From Pelagibius litoralis (lineage in GTDB: Bacteria > Pseudomonadota > Alphaproteobacteria > Kiloniellales > Kiloniellaceae), in contig NZ_JAAQPH010000033.1 of assembly GCF_011683915.1 (NCBI RefSeq), positions 1 through 40,715 of the forward strand: a stretch of 40,715 nt of DNA. The letters are read 5' to 3'. The notes beneath the pieces are model-generated. The model was not told where the DNA came from and ran no database searches. It worked only from the letters and a program-made list of their open reading frames with translations. Positions 27,061-35,984 of this stretch are shown piece by piece. Both the position numbers and the translations under genes were made by a program. The stretch's first letter is position 1, and each line of letters opens with the position of its first letter.

Positions 27061-28464
27061 ATGGCAGAGACGCCGCCCGAACATGACGACAGCGACCCCT
27101 GGCTGCCTGAGGTTCAGCCGGACAGCTACGGTATTTCAGCGGAACTGGTCCGCAAGGTAGCCAAGGCGCTGGCGGCGGGTAAGGAACGCAAGGTACACCG
27201 GCTTGTCATCGACCTGCACGAAGCCGACCTTGCCGATCTGCTGGAGCATCTTGACCGCGACGATCGCCCGCGGTTGATCGAGTTCCTCGGAAACGACTTC
27301 GATCTCGAGGTTCTGACCCACCTCGACAGCTCTTTGAGAGAAGAGCTGATCGAGGCGATGGAGCCGCGCCAGTTGGCGGACTCGCTTTCCGACATGGACA
27401 GCGACGATGCGGTGGACATCTTCGAGGACCTTGACGAGGACGCGCAGCGCGAGGTCCTTGAAGCCCTGCCGCGGGCGGACCGCTTGGTGCTGGAGGAAAG
27501 CCTAAGCTTTCCTGAAGACTCTGCCGGCCGCATTATGCAGCGCGAGCTTCTGGCGGTGCCTTCCAGCTGGACGGTCGGCCAGACCATCGATTACATGCGC
27601 GCGGCCAAGGACCTGCCCGACGATTTCTACGACCTCTACATCGTCGATCCCAAGCACCAGCCGATCGGCTTCGTTCCGCTCAGCCGGGCGATGCGCACCA
27701 AACGGCCGGTGCCTCTGACCGACATCATGACCGATGACATGAAGGTCGTGCCGATTGAGATGGACCAGGAAGAGGTCGCCTACCTCTTCCGGCAGTACGG
27801 TCTTGTATCGGCGCCGGTGGTCGATCCCGGCGGGCGGCTGGTCGGTGTGGTGACCGTCGACGACGTGGTCCACATTATTGACGAAGAAGCGGAAGAGGAT
27901 TTGCTGAAGCTGGCTGGCGTGAAGGAGACCGATCTTTACAGTGCGGTCCTGGATACCACGCGTTCGCGTTTCTCCTGGCTGCTGATCAACCTCTTCACTG
28001 CGGTGGCGGCCTCAATCGTTATTGCCGTATTCGAGGAGACCATCGAGCGGGTCGTTGCCCTGGCGGTTCTGATGCCTATCGTGGCGTCAATGGGCGGCAA
28101 CGCCGGAACCCAGACCCTGACCGTGGCCGTGCGCGCCCTGGCCATGCGCGATCTCTCTGCCGGCAATGCCTGGCGTTTCGTCGGCAAGGAGGTTCTGGTC
28201 GGTCTGGCCAATGGCTTGATGTTCGCCGTCCTGGCCGGTGCCCTGGCATGGCTCTGGTTCGACGCGCCCATGATCGGGGTGATCATCGGCGCGGCCATGG
28301 TGATCAATCTGGTGGTTGCGGCGCTTTCAGGCGCTTTGGTGCCGCTCGGCCTGGAAAAGCTGGGGGTCGATCCGGCGGTCGCTTCCAGTGTGCTTCTGAC
28401 CACGGTGACGGACGTGATCGGATTCTTTGCTTTTCTTGGCCTGGCGACTGTTTTCCTGCTGTAG
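27061..28464 (+). CDS. mgtE: Magnesium transporter MgtE
   Basis: A 467-residue Mg2+ channel. The N-terminal acidic superhelical domain (about 35-145, with SLSDMDSDDAVDIFEDL) and two CBS domains (about 150-275, with DIMTDDMKVV and GVVTVDDVV) act as the cytoplasmic Mg2+ sensor. A connecting helix leads to five transmembrane segments (about 300-467), including the conserved MPIVASMGGNAGTQ pore motif. Length is typical. It starts 6 bases after maeB and is probably co-transcribed; no Mg2+ riboswitch leader can fit between them. It converges with a small lipoprotein gene. Confidence 0.95.
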   Translation: MAETPPEHDDSDPWLPEVQPDSYGISAELVRKVAKALAAGKERKVHRLVIDLHEADLADLLEHLDRDDRPRLIEFLGNDFDLEVLTHLDSSLREELIEAMEPRQLADSLSDMDSDDAVDIFEDLDEDAQREVLEALPRADRLVLEESLSFPEDSAGRIMQRELLAVPSSWTVGQTIDYMRAAKDLPDDFYDLYIVDPKHQPIGFVPLSRAMRTKRPVPLTDIMTDDMKVVPIEMDQEEVAYLFRQYGLVSAPVVDPGGRLVGVVTVDDVVHIIDEEAEEDLLKLAGVKETDLYSAVLDTTRSRFSWLLINLFTAVAASIVIAVFEETIERVVALAVLMPIVASMGGNAGTQTLTVAVRALAMRDLSAGNAWRFVGKEVLVGLANGLMFAVLAGALAWLWFDAPMIGVIIGAAMVINLVVAALSGALVPLGLEKLGVDPAVASSVLLTTVTDVIGFFAFLGLATVFLL

Positions 28465-28508
28465 CGGGCGGAGACTAACGGACGGGCCAACGGGCGGTCC
28501 GGCGGCGA

Positions 28509-28733
28509 TCAGTTGTTCTTTATCCGTTGCTTTCGTCTCTGAAATTTCTTCGGATCGTAGGGATCGGGGTTCACCGTGTTGAGGTTTTCCTTCAATTCCT
28601 CGACATTGAGGGTCTCGATATAGGCCTCCCGCTCTTCACGGGCGGCCCGCTCGGCGGCCGACTCGCAGGCGGCTGTCAGTCCCACGGCCGCCAGGGCCAG
28701 TACTATGCCAAAGGTGCGTATACGCTGCGTCAT
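28509..28733 (-). CDS. Small lipoprotein, unknown function
   Basis: A 74-residue protein with a hydrophobic N-terminal signal and lipobox G-L-T-A-A-C near residue 22. The short mature part is highly charged: a Glu/Arg-rich helix (SAAERAAREEREAYIETL) followed by a Pro/Asp segment and a Lys/Arg-rich end. The start at MTQRIRTF is chosen because AGGGAT lies just upstream and it makes a normal signal peptide; an in-frame ATG at 28796 would place 21 extra residues before it. No family was recognised. It is divergent from the thioesterase gene. Confidence 0.7.
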   Translation of the reverse strand: MTQRIRTFGIVLALAAVGLTAACESAAERAAREEREAYIETLNVEELKENLNTVNPDPYDPKKFQRRKQRIKNN

Positions 28734-28904
28734 ATCCCTCGATCCAAACAGGCCGGCTGCGCGGCTTCGCCCCGCCGCCGCTCCGAAGACCGGCAATATC
28801 GCGCGTCAGAGGGGGGCTTCGCAACCCGTCTGAGACGGTTATGGTACAGATTAGCGTGAGGCGAGGGTGCGGCAGCGGGCTGCGCAGAAGGGGACTTTTC
28901 CGGA

Positions 28905-29381
28905 ATGCCTGAATTCAAGATGCCTGAGTTCAAGCCCAGGGACGCGGGCTTTGCCGCGCGGGTCCGCGACAGTTTCGGCCGCCAGAGCATCATGGATCTG
29001 ATGGGCGCGCGGCTGACCCGGGTTGATCCGGGGGAGGTGGAAATCGAGCTGCCGTTCCGCCCGGATCTTTGCCAGCAGCACGGGTTTTTCCATGCCGGCG
29101 TCACCAGCACCATCGCTGATTCCGCCGGCGGCTATGCTGGCTTCAGCCTGTTTCCGGCCGATGCCTCGGTGCTGACGGTGGAGTTCAAGATGAACCTGCT
29201 GGCCCCGGCTGACGGGGATCTGCTGCGCGCCGTCGGCCGGGTCATCAAGCCCGGCCGGACCCTGACCGTCACCGAGGCCGAGGTGATCGTGGTGAAGGAC
29301 GGCAAGGCGAAAGCCTGCGCCCATATGCTGCAGACCCTGATGTGCCTGCAGGGCCGCGCCGACATGCCGGCAGCGGGTTAG
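28905..29381 (+). CDS. PaaI family hotdog-fold thioesterase
   Basis: A 158-residue protein of the hotdog thioesterase superfamily. The central helix region QQHGFFHAGVTSTIADSAGG is the typical PaaI/YigI-like active-site segment, followed by VEFKMNLLAPADG and TVTEAEVIV strands. It would hydrolyse acyl-CoA esters; chain specificity is unknown. The coding start is a near-perfect 15-base tandem repeat encoding MPEFK twice, so either ATG (28905 or 28920) could be used. It precedes isovaleryl-CoA dehydrogenase on the same strand, in keeping with acyl-CoA metabolism. Confidence 0.88.
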   Translation: MPEFKMPEFKPRDAGFAARVRDSFGRQSIMDLMGARLTRVDPGEVEIELPFRPDLCQQHGFFHAGVTSTIADSAGGYAGFSLFPADASVLTVEFKMNLLAPADGDLLRAVGRVIKPGRTLTVTEAEVIVVKDGKAKACAHMLQTLMCLQGRADMPAAG

Positions 29382-29456
29382 GCACAGATGTGGCAGCGGC
29401 CATTGATCCTTTCGGGCCACGGTCCGGCGGCTTAGACTGGGGCCGACAGGAACCAG

Positions 29457-30644
29457 ATGAGCGGCAGGTCCATGATTCCCAATCAGCTTCCCAGCCTTAA
29501 CTTCGACCTCGGTGAGACCGCCGATATGCTGCGCGATACGGTGATGAGTTTCGCTTCGGAGGAGATCGCGCCGCTGGCGGCGGAAATCGATCGCAGCGAC
29601 AGCTTTCCACGCCAACTCTGGCCCAAGATGGGCGCGCTCGGTCTGCATGGCATGACGGTGGGCGAAGAATACGGCGGCAGCGGTATGGGCTATCTGGAGC
29701 ACTGCGTCGCGATGGAGGAGGTGAGCCGTGCCTCGGCTTCCGTCGGCCTCAGCTATGGCGCCCACTCGAATCTCTGCGTCAACCAGATCCACCGCAACGG
29801 TACGGAAGAGCAGAAGCGCCGCTATCTGCCCAAGCTGGTTTCCGGCGAGCACGTCGGCGCCCTGGCCATGAGCGAACCGGGCGCCGGTTCGGACGTGGTC
29901 GGCATGCGCACCCGCGCCGATAAAAAGGGCGACCGCTATGTGCTGAACGGCAGCAAGATGTGGATCACCAACTGCGACGAAGCCGATACCCTGGTGATCT
30001 ACGCCAAGACCGACCCCGACGCCGGGCCGCGCGGCATTACGGCCTTTCTCGTTGAGAAGGGCTTCAAGGGTTTTTCCATCGCCCAGAAACTCGACAAGCT
30101 GGGCATGCGCGGCTCCCCGACCGGCGAACTGCTGTTCGAAGACTGCGAGGTGCCGGAGGAGAACGTGTTGGGCGCCCTCGGTAAGGGTGTCAACGTGCTG
30201 ATGAGCGGCCTTGACTATGAGCGTGTGGTTCTGGCCGCCGGACCGACCGGCATCATGCAGTCCTGCATGGACCTGGTGGTGCCCTATATCCACGAGCGTA
30301 AACAGTTCGGACAGGCGATCGGCGAGTTCCAGCTGATGCAGGGCAAGCTCGCCGACATGTATACGACGATGAATGCCTCCAAGGCCTATGTCTATGCGGT
30401 GGCCAAAGCCTGCGACCGCGGCGAGACGACCCGCAAGGACGCCGCCGGGGCGATCCTCTATGCCGCGGAAAAGGCCACCTGGATGGCGTTGGAGACGATC
30501 CAGACTCTGGGCGGCAACGGCTACATCAACGACTATCCGGCCGGACGTCTGCTGCGCGACGCCAAGCTCTATGAGATCGGCGCCGGCACCAGTGAGATCC
30601 GCCGCATGCTGATCGGTCGCGAACTGTTTAACGAGACCAAGTAG
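29457..30644 (+). CDS. ivd: Isovaleryl-CoA dehydrogenase
   Basis: A 395-residue FAD-dependent acyl-CoA dehydrogenase that oxidises isovaleryl-CoA to 3-methylcrotonyl-CoA in leucine degradation. Motifs in order: [58 protein letters not shown], and [13 protein letters not shown], in which Glu255 aligns with the catalytic base characteristic of isovaleryl-CoA dehydrogenase, and the C-terminal [20 protein letters not shown], which has Gly where other acyl-CoA dehydrogenases have the catalytic Glu. AGGAA precedes ATG 29457; ATG 29472 is an alternative five residues in. The carboxylase and hydratase genes usually found with it are not in the window. Confidence 0.93.
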   Translation: MSGRSMIPNQLPSLNFDLGETADMLRDTVMSFASEEIAPLAAEIDRSDSFPRQLWPKMGALGLHGMTVGEEYGGSGMGYLEHCVAMEEVSRASASVGLSYGAHSNLCVNQIHRNGTEEQKRRYLPKLVSGEHVGALAMSEPGAGSDVVGMRTRADKKGDRYVLNGSKMWITNCDEADTLVIYAKTDPDAGPRGITAFLVEKGFKGFSIAQKLDKLGMRGSPTGELLFEDCEVPEENVLGALGKGVNVLMSGLDYERVVLAAGPTGIMQSCMDLVVPYIHERKQFGQAIGEFQLMQGKLADMYTTMNASKAYVYAVAKACDRGETTRKDAAGAILYAAEKATWMALETIQTLGGNGYINDYPAGRLLRDAKLYEIGAGTSEIRRMLIGRELFNETK

Positions 30645-30715
30645 TTGACGTTGATGGTCTGGGGTGTTGTTTCCTCCGGCCAAGTGATGTTCTCTAGGCC
30701 GCGAGGGAGCGGCTT

Positions 30716-30907
30716 ATGGCCCTGCAGATGAAACCCGCCTGCGAGCGCTGCGAGAAAGGGCTTGCCATGGATGGGGAAGCCTTTATGTGCAGCTATGAAT
30801 GCACCTTTTGCCCGGTCTGCGCCCGGGCCATGGCGGCGCGTTGTCCCAATTGCGGCGGCGAGCTGGTTGCCAGACCCCGGCGCGATGCCGGGCCGGTACT
30901 GGCCTAG
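30716..30907 (+). CDS. DUF1272 family Cys-rich protein
   Basis: A 63-residue protein with paired cysteines (CERC, CSYECTFCPVC, CPNC) arranged like a zinc ribbon, matching the DUF1272 family including the ending CPNCGGELVARP. Function unknown; zinc binding is inferred from the Cys pattern. GAGGGAG lies about 6 bases before the ATG. It lies between isovaleryl-CoA dehydrogenase and the SDR gene on the same strand. Confidence 0.9.
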   Translation: MALQMKPACERCEKGLAMDGEAFMCSYECTFCPVCARAMAARCPNCGGELVARPRRDAGPVLA

Positions 30908-30968
30908 GACGGCGCACGCGCCGTGCGGCTCTGAGGCAGTTTCCGGAGTCTTTTTTTGGGAGAGCAGT

Positions 30969-31649
30969 TTGCCCAACGTTTTGATTACCGGTGCCAATCG
31001 CGGCCTCGGCCTTGAGTTCGTCCGTTCATTCGCGGCCGACGGTTGGCGTGTGCATGCCTGTGCGCGAAATATCGAGAAAGCGAAGAAGGTGAAGGCGCTG
31101 TCCGGCGATGTGATCTGTCACAAGCTGGATGTCACCAACGGCCTGAAGGTTGCCAGCCTGGCGCGCGAGCTTGCCGACGAACCGCTTGATCTGCTGATCA
31201 ACAACGCCGGCGTCTACGGTCCGCGGACCGGGTTCGGCGAAACCGACTATGAGGAATGGGCTTCGGTCCTGCAGGTCAACACCATGGCCCCCCTGCGGGT
31301 GGTGGAGCGCTTCGTCGGCGTGTTGGAGAAGAGCGCGGGCAAGACCATCGTCAACATCTCCAGCCGCATGGGATCGATTGCTTCGAACAGCAGCGGCAGT
31401 TCCTACATTTACCGATCCTCGAAGGCGGCCTTGAACATGGTTACCAGGGGCCTCTCCGTCGATCTCGGCCCCAAGGGTTTCACCGTGATCTCTTTTCACC
31501 CGGGCTGGGTACAGACTGACATGGGCGGTGAGTCGGCAGACATTCCTGCAGAAGACTCCATCGCCGGCATGCGCAAGGTGATAGCCGGCCTGACGCCTGA
31601 AGATAACGGCAAGTTCTTCAACTACGACGGCAGCGAAATCGACTGGTGA
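30969..31649 (+). CDS. Short-chain dehydrogenase/reductase
   Basis: A 226-residue SDR oxidoreductase. The NAD(P)-binding motif is TGANRGLGL near the N-terminus, followed by DVTN, LLINNAGVYG, the catalytic Ser in the SSRMGSI segment and YRSSKAALN with catalytic Tyr and Lys, then FHPGWVQTDMGG. The start is a TTG at 30969, giving MPNVLITGAN; GGGAGAG lies 5 bases upstream and the Rossmann strand begins at once. A longer in-frame reading from 30762 runs through the DUF1272 gene and is not credible. Substrate unknown; related proteins are annotated as C-factor-like or carbonyl reductases. Confidence 0.9.
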   Translation: MPNVLITGANRGLGLEFVRSFAADGWRVHACARNIEKAKKVKALSGDVICHKLDVTNGLKVASLARELADEPLDLLINNAGVYGPRTGFGETDYEEWASVLQVNTMAPLRVVERFVGVLEKSAGKTIVNISSRMGSIASNSSGSSYIYRSSKAALNMVTRGLSVDLGPKGFTVISFHPGWVQTDMGGESADIPAEDSIAGMRKVIAGLTPEDNGKFFNYDGSEIDW

Positions 31650-31667
31650 TCGGTTTGCGAGGTAGCG

Positions 31668-32165
31668 ATGACTGAATTTCATCTGGCTCAGGTCAATGTC
31701 GGGCGTCTCCGCGCGCCGATCGAAGACCCGACGATTGCCGGTTTTGTCAGGCGCCTCGACGACATCAATGCCCTGGCTGAGCGCAGCCGCGGTTTCGTCT
31801 GGCGGCTGCAGAGCGAAAGCGGCAATGCGACCGATATCCTCACATCGCCGGACCCCAGGTTCATCGTCAACATGTCGGTCTGGCAAGATTTGGAATCGCT
31901 CTTTGCCTACGTCTACAAGACAGACCACACCAAGGTCATGGCCCGGCGCCGGCAATGGTTCGAAAAGCCGCCGGGTGCCTTCATGGCGCTCTGGTGGGTG
32001 CCGGCCGGCAGTCTTCCCAGTGTCGAGGATGGGCTGCAGCGTGTTGCGCTGCTTGAAGCCGAGGGGCCGACAGCAAAGGCCTTCACCTTCAAGACAGCCT
32101 TCGACGTTCATGGCCGGCCCATGGACCGCTCCGCGCTCGTAAGAACAGCCGAACCATGCTTCTGA
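31668..32165 (+). CDS. DUF3291 family protein
   Basis: A 165-residue protein resembling the DUF3291 family, which has a dimeric alpha/beta-barrel-like ferredoxin fold related to antibiotic-biosynthesis monooxygenases. Recognisable segments are LAQVNVGRL at the N-terminus, [35 protein letters not shown] and MALWWVPAG. Function unknown. It lies 18 bases after the SDR stop and overlaps the next acyl-CoA dehydrogenase start by 10 bases, so the three genes probably form an operon. Confidence 0.87.
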   Translation: MTEFHLAQVNVGRLRAPIEDPTIAGFVRRLDDINALAERSRGFVWRLQSESGNATDILTSPDPRFIVNMSVWQDLESLFAYVYKTDHTKVMARRRQWFEKPPGAFMALWWVPAGSLPSVEDGLQRVALLEAEGPTAKAFTFKTAFDVHGRPMDRSALVRTAEPCF

Positions 32166-33292
32166 ACGAAGAACAGAATCTGATCCGCGATACCGCGCGC
32201 CAGTTCGCGCGCGCGCAGTTGGCACCGCATGCAGCGACCTGGGACAGCGAGGCCCGTTTTCCCAAAGAAGCCATCGCCGCCATGGGCGAACTTGGCTTCA
32301 TGGGGATGTTGGTGCCGCCGGATTGGGACGGTGCCGGAACCGATCACGTCTCCTATGCGCTGGCGCTGATGGAGGTCGCGGCGGGCGATGGTTCCTGTTC
32401 GACCATCATGTCGGTTCATAACTCGGTCGGCTGCATGCCGATCGCGAAGTTCGGCTCGGCGGAGCAGAAGGAACGCTTCCTTAAGCCCATGGCACGCGGC
32501 GAAATGCTGGGCGCATTTTGCCTGACCGAACCGCAAGCAGGCTCCGACGCGGCGGCGATCAAAACCGCGGCGAAGCGCGACGGCAACCACTATGTGCTGA
32601 ACGGCGTGAAGCAGTTCATCACCTCCGGTCAGAATGCCGGTGTGGCCATTGTCTTTGCGGTGACCGATCCTGAAAAGGGCAAGCGCGGTATGTCGGCCTT
32701 TGTGGTGCCGACCGATACGCCGGGTTATCGGGTGGCCTCGGTCGAAAAGAAGCTGGGGCAGAAGGCTTCCGAGACCTGCCAGATTGTCTTTGAGGACTGC
32801 CGCCTGACCCCCGACCTGTTGCTGGGCGAGGAGGGCGAGGGCTACAAGATCGCGCTTGCAAATCTGGAGGGCGGGCGCATCGGCATTGCCGCCCAGTCCG
32901 TCGGCATGGCCCGGGCCGCCTATGAGGCGGCTTTGGCTTACGCCAAAGAACGGCAGACTTTCGGTTCTGCGATCGTCGAGCATCAGGCCGTAGCCTTTCG
33001 CCTGGCCGACATGGCGACCCAGATCCATGGGGCTGAGCTGATGGTGCTGCACGCCGCCGCGCTGCGCGACGCCGGGCGGCCTTGCCTGAAGGAAGCGGCC
33101 ATGGCCAAGCTGCAGGCCTCTGAGATGGCGGAGAAAGTCTGTTCCGACGCCATTCAGATCCATGGCGGTTACGGCTACCTCGCCGACTTTCCGGTGGAGC
33201 GCATCTATCGCGACGTGCGGGTCTGCCAGATCTACGAAGGCACCTCGGACATCCAGCGCCTGGTCATCGCCCGCCAGGTCGCAAGCGATTAG
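32156..33292 (+). CDS. Acyl-CoA dehydrogenase, isobutyryl-CoA dehydrogenase-like
   Basis: A 378-residue FAD-dependent acyl-CoA dehydrogenase. The substrate and flavin segments are [30 protein letters not shown] and [17 protein letters not shown]. The catalytic base is Glu361 in [11 protein letters not shown], the position typical of short-chain and branched short-chain enzymes, preceded by [19 protein letters not shown]. Isobutyryl- or short-chain-specific activity is the best guess from overall pattern (valine degradation); butyryl-CoA dehydrogenase is an alternative. It overlaps the DUF3291 gene by 10 bases. Confidence 0.88.
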   Translation: MLLNEEQNLIRDTARQFARAQLAPHAATWDSEARFPKEAIAAMGELGFMGMLVPPDWDGAGTDHVSYALALMEVAAGDGSCSTIMSVHNSVGCMPIAKFGSAEQKERFLKPMARGEMLGAFCLTEPQAGSDAAAIKTAAKRDGNHYVLNGVKQFITSGQNAGVAIVFAVTDPEKGKRGMSAFVVPTDTPGYRVASVEKKLGQKASETCQIVFEDCRLTPDLLLGEEGEGYKIALANLEGGRIGIAAQSVGMARAAYEAALAYAKERQTFGSAIVEHQAVAFRLADMATQIHGAELMVLHAAALRDAGRPCLKEAAMAKLQASEMAEKVCSDAIQIHGGYGYLADFPVERIYRDVRVCQIYEGTSDIQRLVIARQVASD

Positions 33293-33337
33293 TATGGCGG
33301 AGATCTTTCGGCACAGCACCATAGGAAAAGCGACCTG

Positions 33338-33940
33338 ATGCCAGAGCCCATCGACTTCTATTTCGATTTCTCCAGTCCCTACGGATATCTGGCCGCGGCC
33401 TGCATCGACGAGATGGCCGAGCGGCACGGGCGGTCGGTCCGTTGGCGCCCCATTCTCCTGGGGGCGATTTTTCAGGAAACCGGCGGCCGGCCCCTTCTGG
33501 GTATTCCCATGAAGGGCGACTACGCGCGCCATGACCTCGCACGGTCGGCGCGCCTGATCGGGGTGCCTTTTGCGCTTCCCGAGAGTTTTCCGTTCATGTC
33601 GGTGGCGGCCTGCCGGGCATACTACTGGATGCTGAATCAGGACGCCGGGCAGGCGGTCGCCCTGGCTAAAGCGCTCTACCGTGAGGCCTTCGGAAAGGGA
33701 CAGGACATCGATTCGCCGGAGGCCGTGGCGCGGGTCTGCATTGCCGAGGGCCTGGACGGCGATGCGATCCGGGCGGCTTTGCGCGATCCCGGGATCAAGC
33801 AGCAGCTGCGCACGGAAGTGGCAGCCGCAATCGCCAAAGGCGTCTTTGGCTCCCCCCTTATTATTGTTGACGGCGAAGTCTTCTGGGGCCATGACCGTCT
33901 CGACCAGGTGGCCCTTTGGCTCGAACGCGGCGGCTGGTAG
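33338..33940 (+). CDS. 2-hydroxychromene-2-carboxylate isomerase-like protein (GST kappa/DsbA fold)
   Basis: A 200-residue protein of the thioredoxin-like DsbA/GST-kappa family. The N-terminal segment FYFDFSSPYGYLAA has the Ser used by glutathione-dependent isomerases rather than a CxxC pair, followed by RPILLGAIFQETGG and, near the C-terminus, GVFGSPLIIVDGEVFWGHDRLDQV. Family members isomerise 2-hydroxychromene-2-carboxylate in naphthalene breakdown, but many relatives sit outside aromatic pathways and their substrate is unknown. The gene follows the acyl-CoA dehydrogenase after 45 bases. Confidence 0.9.
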   Translation: MPEPIDFYFDFSSPYGYLAAACIDEMAERHGRSVRWRPILLGAIFQETGGRPLLGIPMKGDYARHDLARSARLIGVPFALPESFPFMSVAACRAYYWMLNQDAGQAVALAKALYREAFGKGQDIDSPEAVARVCIAEGLDGDAIRAALRDPGIKQQLRTEVAAAIAKGVFGSPLIIVDGEVFWGHDRLDQVALWLERGGW

Positions 33941-34046
33941 GCTGCGGACTGTCTGCCCCGGGCTGTTGTGCAGCTGCGAAAAAGGGTCCACAGCGCAGCT
34001 TTGATTTGCTAGACAATGGGCGTTCGCCGTCCCTTTAAAAGGCTTG

Positions 34047-34949
34047 ATGTGTCTCATGAATGACGGGTCTTCAGATGGGTCCGACAAGGACGGTCAGGTT
34101 CTGACCGTTCTCTTCGCCGACATCGACGGCAGCACCAAGCTGTACGAGGCTTTTGGCGACGAGACCGCACACCGACTCACGGCTGAGTGTCTGACCGTTC
34201 TGGATACCCAGGCGGGTATCGCCGGCGGCCGGGTGGTCAAGACGTCCGGGGATGGGGTGATGTGCGTCTTTGCGACGCCGGATGAGGCCTTTCGTGCTGC
34301 GACCCTGATGCGCGACGCGCACAAGACCGGACAGGTTTCCATCCACGCCGGCTTCCACTTCGGCCCGGTGATTGAGGATTCCGGCGACTTCTACGGGGAC
34401 ACGGTGAATGTCGCGGCGCGGGTGACCGACCTGGCGAAGGCCGGCGAGATTCTGATCACCGAAGACACGGTCGTGCGGCTTTCACCGCTGCTGCGCAGCT
34501 CGACCCGCTGGCTCGACAAGGCTGCGATGAAGGGCAAGAAGGATCCGGTCGCCATCTACGAAGTGGTGACCGAGGATGAGAACGCGACCGTCATTCGCGG
34601 ACCGCTGCTTGCCATGGACAGTGACAAGCTGCGCCTGGACATCGCCTATCGGGGCAAGACCTTCAGCCTGGAGGAACCGATGGCGGAGTTCGTCGTCGGG
34701 CGGCAGGAAAATTGCGACCTCATGGTCGACAGCTCCTACGCTTCGCGGCGCCATGCCACGATCCAGGCGATTCGCGGCAAGGTGTTCCTGAAGGATCACA
34801 GCACGAACGGCACCTACGTGCGCAACGAGACCGGCGAGGTTGCCTACGTGAAGCGCGAGATGGTCCAGCTGACCGGAAGGGGCGGGATCTTCCTGGGGCG
34901 TGAGCCCGACCTGGCCGCCGAGGATGAAATTCGCTTCAGCCTGCCCTAG
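34047..34949 (+). CDS. Class III adenylate cyclase-FHA domain fusion
   Basis: A 300-residue soluble protein. Residues about 18-180 are a class III nucleotide cyclase domain: metal-binding Asp25 in LFADIDGST and Asp69 in KTSGDGVM, Lys65 consistent with ATP specificity, and the transition-state pair Asn121 and Arg125 in GDTVNVAARV. All core catalytic residues appear present. Residues about 200-298 form a forkhead-associated domain (EFVVGRQENCDLMV, SSYASRRHATIQ, DHSTNGTYV), a phosphothreonine-binding fold. cAMP production gated by a phosphothreonine partner is inferred. AAAGG precedes ATG 34047; ATG 34056 is an alternative. PP2C and kinase genes follow on the same strand. Confidence 0.9.
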   Translation: MCLMNDGSSDGSDKDGQVLTVLFADIDGSTKLYEAFGDETAHRLTAECLTVLDTQAGIAGGRVVKTSGDGVMCVFATPDEAFRAATLMRDAHKTGQVSIHAGFHFGPVIEDSGDFYGDTVNVAARVTDLAKAGEILITEDTVVRLSPLLRSSTRWLDKAAMKGKKDPVAIYEVVTEDENATVIRGPLLAMDSDKLRLDIAYRGKTFSLEEPMAEFVVGRQENCDLMVDSSYASRRHATIQAIRGKVFLKDHSTNGTYVRNETGEVAYVKREMVQLTGRGGIFLGREPDLAAEDEIRFSLP

Positions 34950-35138
34950 GCCGGTCGCGGGCGGTGGTCGGGTTGTCCTGCGTGGCTTTACCGCATCCCT
35001 CAGCTGTTCCATACTTTATTCGGGAGAGACAGGGTCGCATGATCAGATCTGCGGGCGCAGGGGCACAGGCTTGGCCAGCCGCTGAGCGGCATGCTTCGCA
35101 CTATCTGTTGGCCACTGGCGGTGAGGGACCGGGGTGTA

Positions 35139-35921
35139 ATGTCGCATAACGGCAGAAATCAAGAGGCGGAGGGGGCATCCTCAGCCGGTTCGGCGGCCGC
35201 CACGCTTGGGCATCACAGCGACGTTGGCCGGGTGCGCCGTCACAACGAAGACAACTATGCCTTGCGCGACGACCTGGGCCTCTGGGTCGTGGCCGACGGC
35301 ATGGGCGGCGCTGCGGCGGGTGATAAGGCAAGCGCCATCGTCGTTGACGTTGTCGCCCGCGCGGTCGAGCGCGGCTCAGCCCTGGAGGAAGCGATCGCCG
35401 AAGCCAACCGTTCGATTTTGGATGCGGTGAAGTCAGGTGAAGGCAAACAGGGTATGGGCTCCACGGTGGTGGCGGCCCGTTTTGCTGGGAGTGATTATCA
35501 CATCGCCTGGGTCGGCGATGCCCGGGCCTATCTCTGGGCCGATGGGCTGCACCGTCTGTCCCACGATCACTCCCGGGTTCAGGAACTGGTCGATGCCGGC
35601 CTGATCACTGACGAGGAGGCCCGCCAGCATCCGCACCGCAGTGTCATTACCCGCGTTCTCGGAGGACCTGACGGCACGGCGGCTGCGCCTGACCAAGTCA
35701 CCGGTTCGCTGCAGCCGGGCCAAGGCCTGCTGCTGTGCAGCGACGGTCTGACATCGGAAGTGGCGGATGCTGAAATTGAGGGTGTGCTGTCCCGCGAATT
35801 GAACTCTGCGGCCTCGGGCCAGCAGGTCGTCGATCAGTTGGTGGCCAAGGCCCTTGAACAAGGCGGCAGCGACAACATTACGGTGGTTCTGGTGGGACTG
35901 CCGAAGGAAACAGCGGTGTGA
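35139..35921 (+). CDS. PP2C family Ser/Thr protein phosphatase
   Basis: A 260-residue metal-dependent phosphatase of the PPM/PP2C (Stp1/PrpC) type. Motifs in order: RRHNEDNYAL, VVADGMGGAAAGDKAS, MGSTVVAARF, IAWVGDARAYLW, LLCSDGLTSEV and GSDNITVVLV; the Asp residues coordinate the two metal ions. The start at MSHNGRNQ is preferred because GGGG-rich sequence lies close upstream; an in-frame ATG at 35091 would add 16 residues. It lies 63 bases before the kinase gene and is presumably the phosphatase that opposes it, as in many bacterial kinase-phosphatase pairs. Confidence 0.93.
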   Translation: MSHNGRNQEAEGASSAGSAAATLGHHSDVGRVRRHNEDNYALRDDLGLWVVADGMGGAAAGDKASAIVVDVVARAVERGSALEEAIAEANRSILDAVKSGEGKQGMGSTVVAARFAGSDYHIAWVGDARAYLWADGLHRLSHDHSRVQELVDAGLITDEEARQHPHRSVITRVLGGPDGTAAAPDQVTGSLQPGQGLLLCSDGLTSEVADAEIEGVLSRELNSAASGQQVVDQLVAKALEQGGSDNITVVLVGLPKETAV

Positions 35922-35984
35922 CCGCAGAGCTTTTTGGGGTGGCGTGGGTGACAGTATTACCGGGTGGCAAAGAGGACGCGCGCT

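Noticed and set aside
30762-30968. N-terminal extension of the SDR from 30762
   Set aside because: It runs through the DUF1272 gene in another frame and the Rossmann strand starts at TTG 30969 with a good ribosome-binding site.
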